Assembly (NCBI GenBank): GCA_030248295.1
Contig: JASANH010000634.1
Coordinates: 16,845 to 80,844, forward strand
DNA from: Mesodorylaimus sp. YZB2_4
Lineage: Eukaryota; Nematoda; Enoplea; Dorylaimida; Dorylaimidae
Direction: 5' to 3'
DNA length: 64,000 bases
Shown one piece after another: positions 56,041 to 64,000 of this stretch. The position numbers and the translations under genes are program-made. How positions within the stretch are numbered: position 1 is the stretch's first letter; each line of letters starts with the position of its first letter. The notes below the pieces were generated by a model. It worked only from the letters and a program-made list of their open reading frames with translations. It searched no databases and had not been told where the DNA came from.

Positions 56041-57246
56041 ATGGAAATTGAATTGCCAATAAAATCGATAAGCGATTTGATTAATGGCGATATTTTTCTA
56101 GTTGGTTATGCAGAAAATGAGGATTACGAACATCAATATTCTTGCCACGCTCTCCCTGCAATGCCTCATCGAAAAGAGTTTTGCATATTTTTATTCTCTA
56201 TTGGAATTTTTTGCTCTTTTCTGACATTAGTGGGATTTGTATTAAATATTTTAGTCATTTATTTGTCCATTAAAATTAGTTTGAGAAGTTTGACACAAGA
56301 AACTCAGCATATATTTATTTTAAGCATGGCCATAGCTGATTTAATTTTTTCAATCGTGCATTGCTCTATGATTTTTGCTGCTTACACCCTGAAGGCCACA
56401 TTTCGGAAACATTCCTGCATGTTTTTTTTATACATGACTCATTTATCCACAGTGGCATCGAGTTTAAATTTATTATGTTTAAATTTAGATAAGTTTATTA
56501 GTTTACGATCTCCTTTACGTTATCACTCAATTATCACATATCCTCGTTGCAAAATTATTGTCATTCTATCTTGGTGCACAGCATTCGCTTGGTCAACGTT
56601 TTTTATTTTTGGCCCTATGATACGATTTAAAGATAATTGTGATGTGATTATTTATGAAAATTATTTTAAAATAGCTTATCTAACATTTTTTGTATTATTC
56701 TTTCTCGTCCCTACAACAATTTCATTTGCGATTAGTATTTATGTTTTCGTTGTGGCTAGAATGGCAAGACGAGGTTTAGACTACCGTCGCGAGTCCATTG
56801 GGCATAGCCATGGGTCCCGTCTAACATTGACTTATCTTAAAAGAAGGAGAACACAAAGTTCATATTCGAATACATCAGAGCCAGATATCTTATCAGGAGG
56901 CCAGAGAAACCGTCGATCATGCGTGTCAAATTTGAGAACTGTATTCTTTGTATTCAGTGCAAGCGTTTGGTCATTCGGGACTTTGATCCCTTATCGCGTG
57001 ATTTATTTGTTGGTCAGTTTCGATCACGACGATTGGCTTAGATGGCTGCTATTTACTACTTATATTTTCTTATTGATAAATCCAACGGGAAATCCAGTGG
57101 TCACATGCGTCACACAACCACAGTACAGGGCAACAATCAAAAACATTTTGAAGATTGGCAAAAAAAGATACGACAGCAATGATTCGAAATCGGACAACAC
57201 CCGAAGGTCGGTTAGACCTGCTGCTAGTTTGAATACATTATTGTGA
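56041..57246 (+). CDS. Orphan class A G-protein-coupled receptor, 401 aa, single exon
   Basis: ATG at 56041 (ttcggaaATGG) starts a 47-residue N-terminus. Helices lie at about 48-75 (LNILVIYL, N69), 90-112 (SMAIADLIF, D100), 126-150, 170-191 (W178), 211-237 (P224), 300-325 (SVWSFGTLIPYRV) and 333-355. C126 and C200 can form the helix 3-loop 2 disulfide. The DRY position is DKF (150-152) in LNLDKFISLRSPLRYH, and helix 7 ends NPVVT (351-355) where NPxxY is usual, so both activation microswitches are altered. The third loop is basic and Ser-rich (LKRRRTQSSYSNTSE). Codon use is more AT-rich than in the other receptors. The ligand is unknown; no intron. Confidence 0.88.
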   Translation: MEIELPIKSISDLINGDIFLVGYAENEDYEHQYSCHALPAMPHRKEFCIFLFSIGIFCSFLTLVGFVLNILVIYLSIKISLRSLTQETQHIFILSMAIADLIFSIVHCSMIFAAYTLKATFRKHSCMFFLYMTHLSTVASSLNLLCLNLDKFISLRSPLRYHSIITYPRCKIIVILSWCTAFAWSTFFIFGPMIRFKDNCDVIIYENYFKIAYLTFFVLFFLVPTTISFAISIYVFVVARMARRGLDYRRESIGHSHGSRLTLTYLKRRRTQSSYSNTSEPDILSGGQRNRRSCVSNLRTVFFVFSASVWSFGTLIPYRVIYLLVSFDHDDWLRWLLFTTYIFLLINPTGNPVVTCVTQPQYRATIKNILKIGKKRYDSNDSKSDNTRRSVRPAASLNTLL

Positions 57247-57249
57247 AGG

Positions 57250-58250
57250 GGTGGCAATGACCGGTTAATCTTTGATATCGTGTTTGCCCGCAGTTATCTG
57301 CAGGGCTTGCAATTTTCTGTCACCGCCGCGTTATTAACTCATTTCTGATCGATCGGGACTTCTAATGTAAAGTACACATGAGAAAGCATTTCCCTATAAA
57401 TACTGTTGCCAGCAGTTTCAGGTGCAAAAATTCATCTTAATGTGTAAGTAAACACGTGTTTTTGGTGTCTATATCTGTGCTTTGGGACTTCAAAAAAAGT
57501 CAAGAAATTCTGACATCTGCTTTTGTCGATAAGCCCCCAGATATCATGTCTGATCGTGAGTCGCTTTACGCAACTAACATTGACGTGCTATATATGCCCC
57601 TCGTCAGTGCTGGCTGTGAGCTGCATACGAGTGCCATTAGTACTGGCAGAATGCCCACCCCTTCACCACATCGACACCGGCAAGGAGTCCCCTGAATTTA
57701 GACTAAAACCCATCCTCTATCACCCGCAGTTATGGTCGCGTAGCTCTGAACCCGTGGATCGCATGTGCAACCATGCCTGGCAGGCATAAGAGAGAGTGTG
57801 GCTGACTGAAGTCGACCGGATAAAAACTCCGACTCAGTACTGCTCTGACTGGAGTGGGCAAGTCTGACGACTATGCGTACCTAGGGCTGAAACATCAACC
57901 TGAAGGATTGACGTCTCGGAGATCGATTACTCTATCCAACTCGCCAAAGCCCTCTGGCAGAGGGTTACCCATGCTTTAGGACGTTCAAGCTTAAACTAGT
58001 TGGACAAAAATGATGTGCTTCTCTAGAACTGACATTGAAGAAATATGGCAGCCCTGTTGCAAAAGCTTTGTCACAACAAACACAATGGACCCATTCAGTC
58101 GGTGATATGCAGTATCCGGCTGGTACCGAACCAAGTGTACAAAGGTGTTTTTATTAGTCGACAAAGCAGATGCCACATGAGTCGAAAATTTGCTATCTGA
58201 TGGTCTGATCTGTCAGACATTTCTTATTTGCCTCCTTCGTACTCATATTT
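57250..58250. other. No gene recognised
   Basis: Convergent gap between the GPCR and the reductase. A tRNA-like TGGCGAGTTGGATAGAGTAA on the minus strand near 57920-57945 could be a SINE piece. Confidence 0.4.
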
Positions 58251-58256
58251 GAGCCC

Positions 58257-61200
58257 TCAAGTGGACAGAGATCCACCATCCACAGGCAAGCAGGTTCCAG
58301 TTATCATTTTCGAGTCGCCACTGAGTAAAAATGCCACCGCTTTGCTAACATCATCCAAATCTATAAAAATTAGAATTCATCGCATCAAATACTGCATCTC
58401 CCTTGTCGGGGTCGGGACCCTTTAAAATTCTAGCTGTAATGCGCCCATCGCCTCGTGTCTATGGGCGTCCGACACCCATAGACCGAATCCCAGGGGTGTC
58501 GTGGGTTAACACACATAGACCGACACCCATAGACCGCACATTCCGATGTAACCTGGGGTACTCTGACATTTACCCGCCCATGTCAAAATTAACCTGAGGT
58601 CAGTTCAAAGTAGGCGCTCACCTTCGTGGATTTACTGTACATACTAATACTGCACCCCAGAGTTACAAGCGGAATTTCCGACACGCATGGTTTTAAAACT
58701 TACCAGCAAAATGACCTAAAGGAATGCGCGACAACATCTTTTCTGCTCTTGTTTTATCATCCCAATACAGTCTAGCCAATTCGGTCATGACCACAGTTGG
58801 ATTGACAGCATTGACACGGATCCCATACGGTCCTAGTTCACAGGCCATATTTTTTGTTAGGTTGTCCAATGCCGCTTTTGTGGCGCCTGTGAGAAAAATA
58901 AAAAGACGCTTTGTGTTCCAGTGCATGCATGCACAGGCAGGTTCCCTGCCCTGGGAGGACACCTACAAAGAACGACTTACCAGACTGGAGGGAGCTGTAT
59001 GGGGCCCTCGCAAGATTACACTAATGCACTAAGCACCACCCTCTTCCAAAGCACTGCAGGCTTGAAAGCAAAGACCATGACAACAAAAGACTACTGAAGT
59101 GCACACCAGTGAAAAGAAAGTTCGATGGGTGCGAATGAAATTACTTGCAACTAAAACGCTCGCTGCCTGAAAGACCGACTCATCAGTCACTTCTTGGACT
59201 CCCTTGTGTCCTGTTGTAGGGGCGCTTCTGGTACTCCGCAAGGGTGCATCCACGAGAGGGCTGGACACTGCCTCCCTCAGACAATGGCGGGTGGCTTCTT
59301 CTGAACCCTGCCGGTGTTGGAGAGCAGACTCATTGTTTGAATTGAATTGGCGCTAACAATATGGTTTCACATTACATACTTACTGTAGACCACGTGTTGT
59401 GGAAGGAACATTTGAGAGGCTTGAGACGAAATGTGAACAACGGATCCCTTAATTTTATGTTCGATCATTGATTTGACAACCCATTGAGACAAAAAGAAGA
59501 CCGATTTGAAATTGACGTTAAAAACCCTGAAAAGAAGTGAAAAATGGTTCTAAAAGCATACAAGAGCAATGTCCAGTGCAGGTAAGCTGACATGAAACCA
59601 GTCCACGTAATAAAGCTCTTTTAACATTACATTTTGGATAGCTTTATCCAAATAGCCTTGATTTACAGCTGGCGAGAAGCTGTATCCATCGTCCCTCTCG
59701 CTGAGCCATGTTATAAGCCATACTTATTTGGATATAATCTCTATTATGCAATTTTTTTCATTTTGAAAGATAAAGATATAAGATTGATCAGCGCAAAACT
59801 TTGCAGTCCTTTGATCGTTTAGCATCTGGCTTTCTCAATGAGAAAAAGTTTCTGACCTCAGAAATCTAATGTCCTACAGAAATACAGCGTTTTATGTAGG
59901 ACTTACTTGTCAAAGTTTTCGGGCTTCGTATCAACAAAACTTTCGCTTTTTCCTATTCCAGCGTTATTGACCAAGAAATGCACTGGCAAAAATGTTTGCA
60001 CCTTGGATTTTAAGTCGTCCAAGTTTTCAACGTCACAAACAACAATTTCGATGGGAGATGCTGCCTATAGATAAAATTTGGGACTATTATTTCTGTTGTC
60101 TTATTACATTTCGAAGATAACACTTTTGAGAATCGAATATTTTCAGCCAGGGCAACTTTTTTATATAGCCAAATAATCAACATTTTCTTTAAAAAATCAA
60201 TAATTTCGAATTTTCGATTGCCCCATATCGCAACAACCTTCGCTTCTGCTGACTGGACTTGCAACAGCAGGCTCTTCGTAAATACATTATGCAAAGCTAG
60301 CTTGTCACTTTGCACTTCGCTGTGGCATAGACCGACTCGACTGCAGCTAGTATTAAAGATTGAGAGAGTGAATTGTTTCTAGCAGTTACCCAGCAGAATA
60401 GCAAGAACAGTCGACGGGAAAAGGTCGGAAGGGCCTAATCTGGAGTGATATAGTTCAGAGAGATTCTTGAAGAAAGACTAAACAGAACAGAGAGAGGCAC
60501 GACACGACATACGCGGCCTAGGATATACACCTTTGGGGTTTTGATTACACGCTGGTCACTTCGAAAAGAAACGGCCTCTCGCACTTCGAAAAATTTCTTT
60601 CGCTCGCGCAATACAAGTTTCAAAAATTTCTTCAAATCAGGTTCGCGTAAGAAGGTTTTAAAAAAAACCGGTTCTAATTTGAAGTTTTAAATGTTTTTTA
60701 TGATATACGGTTCTGATTTCTTATGAATACCCAAACCACTGAAGCGTAGCTGATTTCGTCAATTTGGAGAATTTTTGCGATCGACGGCAACATCGAAAGT
60801 CATCCTAGATTTCAGGGGAATCGACTGCTTTAGCGAGCCACCAATACTTTTTTAAGTCTGACAGGTGGGAGAGAGAAAAATACATATTTTAGGACTGATA
60901 AAGCAAAGCATTGTTTGCGCCAGAAATCTGCTGCAAGCTGCTCGTTGTCTGAGAGACTTTGATTTTTGGTGCCAAAATGCAGCAGGACTGCATGTCGACC
61001 ACCAAAATTAAAGAGTTACGCCAATCAAGTCGGCCTTACAGAAAGCCAATCTCATCATTAGTTACCTCTTTTGCTAATGTCTCCAAATGGTTTGCTGTCC
61101 GACTAATTGCAATGACGCGAGCACCACGGCGAGATAAATCCAATGCGATATCTCTTCCAATTCCTGAATAAAAGTTTCTGGTAAATTAACTTGAAGCCAA

Positions 61201-61330
61201 CAAGGCGAGCGGGCGCCTTTCAAACGTTGCCATTGTGCTGCTGTGTCTTAAATTTACTACTGGCAGGGCAAAAATTGTTACCTTGTCCAGCTCCAGTTAC
61301 GATGCAAGATTTTCCAGAAAAATCGCTCAT
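58257..61330 (-). CDS. dhs-21: L-xylulose reductase (DCXR), short-chain dehydrogenase, 244 aa, six exons
   Basis: Exons 61330-61282, 61163-61066, 60064-59907, 59526-59384, 58886-58704 and 58360-58257 give 735 coding bases in phase with canonical sites throughout. The protein starts [25 protein letters not shown] (12-19) is the NADP(H) glycine motif, with SRT after strand 2 favouring NADPH. NNAG is 82-85, N107 and S136 (in HISSQAS) are catalytic, and Y149-S-A-T-K153 is the YxxxK pair. [20 protein letters not shown] and [11 protein letters not shown] are DCXR-specific, and the total length and the numbers of N107, S136, Y149 and K153 equal those of human DCXR. It reduces L-xylulose to xylitol (and other dicarbonyls) in the glucuronate/pentose route; tetrameric. 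The C. elegans counterpart is dhs-21. The last residues (GGSLST) differ from the vertebrate GGFWAC end. Confidence 0.95.
58457..58535. repeat. Small direct and inverted repeat cluster in DCXR intron 5
   Basis: CCGACACCCATAGACCG occurs twice, and TCTATGGGCGTC faces GACACCCATAGA as an imperfect hairpin. The 343-bp intron is otherwise featureless. Confidence 0.7.
59200..59335 (-). mobile_element. tRNA-derived SINE, family A, partial copy 4
   Basis: GGGTGCATCCACGAGAGGG, CCCTCAGACAATGGCGGGTGG and CCTGCCGGTGTTGGAGAGC match the tail half of family A; it lies in DCXR intron 4. Confidence 0.65.
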
Positions 61331-61339
61331 TTTTGGGAG

Positions 61340-63470
61340 GCGTTTGTTTGCGAGAATCGACGATAGTCTTCGGCAATTAACCTTGTCCTTTTCCAACTGC
61401 TCTTTCGTTTTTGCATGCATGCATTGCTCGATGCACTTCGACAAAGGAAACCGGGCCAGACTGGTTTCTTATCTTATTTACTGTCTCCGCTCCAACCATT
61501 TAGGGACCCCGCACTCTGATGCGCCTAGGTGGCGGCGAGCGAAATGAGGTAACAGCTAGGGAACCGGCGACGGCAGGGAATGCGTCCAATATGAAACTTG
61601 AAAAATCGTGAAGATTGAAAAAGTGCTGGTGTTGAGTCGCGTTTCAAATGAAAAGGATTTTAGGTAGTATCCCATGCACCCCAGTTGACGTGTGGATCAC
61701 CCGCCTGTTGTCAATCGGCCCTTATCACACAGCTATATGCCGTCAAGACTTTTTGGTTCGCCCTCTACTCTACGATCACTTCCTATTTCCGCTCTTGTCC
61801 GACATCAAATTAAATAGCACATCTCCCGCTAGGAGTCCTTATCAGACCAGACAACCCGGCCCCATGCTCAGAAGCAACAGCTTTCACAGATTTTCCGATT
61901 CCGATTTTGAGCTTGAGGTTTGAAGGATCTTTATTGAGTCAGTTGGGAGACTTCAGTGCTGATCGTGAGCTCGATACAGTAGTGATCCCACAGGGCACAC
62001 TCGGCCTGCTGTCAAGACGTGTTTGTGTATTTTAACCAGACGAAATTCGGCAAGCCATCACAGCAATGCTGTAACACCACTATCAATACACCGGAAAAAG
62101 CAAAGTACACAAAACAATAAAGATCTTTCGAGTCATCCTTCGCACTAACATAAGACTGCCCCTACGTTAAACCTGCACAACACAGCTGGCACTTGTTAGC
62201 GTGTAGTTAGAACGCTTTTTACACGCGTGAATTGATTGACGTAAACCGCCAGAGACCGTCTGGTTTTGTCAAAGTATTTTATTGTTTGGAGTTTACAACT
62301 GTTGCCCCAGGCAAAATTCTAAAACTTCCTTGGTGCCTGATAAAGAAATTCTGTATTTGCTATGTGTGCAAGGCTTGTCCCCCAGACGGTAAGATGTGAA
62401 AGACGACAAGATGCACTGCAGGATGCCTTCCTCCCTCCCGCTGGGTGTGTGAGTCTCCAAACCATCTGGGAATGCTGGCTACACATCGAAGCATGAAGTA
62501 GGGCATTTACAGCATGGATTAGACCAATTTCCCTTTTCTGAGGTACAAAAATAACGCGTAGCAAAACCTATCGAATCAGTGCGACAGTGAGACTTCCTAT
62601 TTGGGGACTATCACAATGATTCTGAGTTTTGACTTTTGACTTTAATAACCTGATTACAGGTCAATCACAATGCTGTCCCTTACCCTGAACCTAATGAGCC
62701 CTAATGATTACAGACCTAATAATGACAGAAAAGATTACTTACTTTTATCATGTACAGGAGCGGTGGCCCTTGTTTCATGCGGGACCCTGGTGCGTACTAG
62801 CTTCTATTGCTGGGCACCCCTGGGTTCCTTGGTCATTTCATACCCGACCGAAATCGGCGAAGGCGCAACAACACATTTCGACGGGCACGTGCGTCGAAAC
62901 TTACGATTAGGGCCTAGGTTCAGGGCTTTGTATTCTACAATACGGCCACCAGCCAGATCTCATTTGACAGAGGTATGTCAAGTTCCTCATTGGCACGTGC
63001 ATAGAACTCTGTTTAATGGTAACCAGCAGTGAATAATTGCCTTTCCTGGCGTGTTTTATTTCGTGTCAGGTATCGATATGATGAGTTCTTCTCCAGGGAG
63101 ACCTAGATATTCGGTGGCCCTGTATCACGCAAGAGTTTACTAAAGGCCGCACCCGGCAAACGAGAAGGCAACACTGACAACACTGACCCATAGGCAACGA
63201 AGAAGGCACCTTATATACCAATGGAACTAGATCAATTTGCATGTAACATGCTGGTATCACTTGTTATCATATATCCTATATCACCTATCACTGGTCTTCT
63301 CTGGTCCAGACCGGATTCTATTGTTATCGACCGAATGTTCTTGTTCTTGATGTTCTCGACACTGGCGACCAGGAACTGGCTGCGTGTAGGCCTAGAATGT
63401 AAACACTACACCCCTGACAGTACTACCTCACCGATGGAGTAGGGCTACCACTGCCCGGGTAAGCAGAGCA
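61340..63470. other. No gene recognised
   Basis: 5' flank of the reductase. ORFs at 61648-61923 and 62670-63032 have no motif or splice support. Confidence 0.45.
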
Positions 63471-63479
63471 AAATCGCCA

Positions 63480-63610
63480 GTCGAACTATGACCGAAGTAT
63501 GACCGAACTACCGAAATGGTCGATTTGTACCAGTCGAAACGATACAAGTGATCAGAATGATCGAATGATCGATGACAAAGCGATCGATGATCGAAGTGAT
63601 CGCCGTGTGA
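63480..63610. repeat. GATCGA/CGATCA-rich low-complexity tract
   Basis: Imperfect units ATGACCGAA, GGTCGATTTG, GATCGAATGATCGATGAC and GCGATCGATGATCGAAG; eight GATC sites within about 100 bp. The remaining 390 bp to the right edge show nothing. Confidence 0.6.
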
Positions 63611-64000
63611 AACCAACACACATGCAAACCAACAAATGAGTGGTCTATCCAAAGAAGTAGCTTATGAAAGACCTCCACCCATCTAGTCGTCCTAACCAAG
63701 AAACCAAAAATCTTGTCCTGACTACAAGCAATCAACTAACAGCAATCATAAGCTTAAACACTACACGCTGGCAGTATGGAACCAAAAGAGAGGGAAGTGC
63801 AAAGGACCATAAATCACTAAAGCAAAGCATACCAGGATGACCTAGAAGGCGGGGTCGGTGTAAACAGCAACAGTATGGGCGAAAAAGGAGAGTCCCAAGG
63901 TACTTTCAGTGCCATCAACGAAGCAAGGGCCAGGTGACAGAAACTACATGAAGAAATTAATTAAAGTCATTACTCGAAAAACATCAGCATTAGGGGCCCG

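Noticed and set aside
1-64000. CRISPR arrays, bacterial operons, rRNA
   Set aside because: No regular short repeats with unique spacers, no bacterial signals and no rRNA-like sequence; this is spliced animal DNA.

Overview
The window looks like nuclear DNA of a nematode. The deciding evidence is a four-exon cuticle collagen (10155-11342) with the nematode N-terminal cuticle-collagen block, a short cysteine cluster and interrupted Gly-X-Y domains. A DEG/ENaC channel, several class A peptide-type receptors, tiny introns (about 45-75 bp) mixed with multi-kilobase ones, and a degenerate TTAGGC-like tract agree with this. Coding density is low and non-autonomous repeats are many, as in a large repeat-rich genome rather than a compact Caenorhabditis-like one. 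A clade I (Dorylaimia) worm such as a mermithid is my guess; nothing in the window proves it.

Layout. The left edge holds a minus-strand exon of a P-loop sulfotransferase-like gene (24-480). At 1.8-5.1 kb a small secreted-protein gene is tandemly duplicated; each copy carries a different lesion. The collagen lies at 10.1-11.5 kb. From 13.8 to 16.6 kb there is a hairpin MITE, a Gypsy element deleted from gag into integrase, and an unplaced ORF that may be env-like. A DEG/ENaC channel gene on the minus strand spans 27471 to 17912; its long introns are filled with SINEs, MITEs, a 63-bp tandem array and AGGTCA-rich repeats. A decayed Gypsy RT/RNase H fragment follows at 29-30 kb. The 31-36 kb part has dispersed repeats, a degenerate three-exon gene (34557-33909), a telomere-like tract and a 430-bp inverted-repeat element.

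The right half has the clearest genes: an orphan GPCR in one exon (41291-42835), a two-exon neuropeptide-type GPCR on the minus strand (50214-48966), a single-pass LDLa protein with two PPxY motifs just upstream of it (53902-50543), another one-exon GPCR (56041-57246), and a complete six-exon L-xylulose reductase (61330-58257) whose catalytic residues fall at the same numbers as in human DCXR. Two good MITEs, one Harbinger-like and one pogo-like, lie between the receptors.

There is no pathway cluster; these are unlinked animal genes. Several spliced genes were rebuilt by matching exon phase by eye, because their exons are too short or lack an ATG. The 5' ends of the DEG/ENaC, LDLa and sulfotransferase-like genes were not found. 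No tRNA, rRNA or CRISPR array was found; tRNA-like sequences here belong to SINEs.
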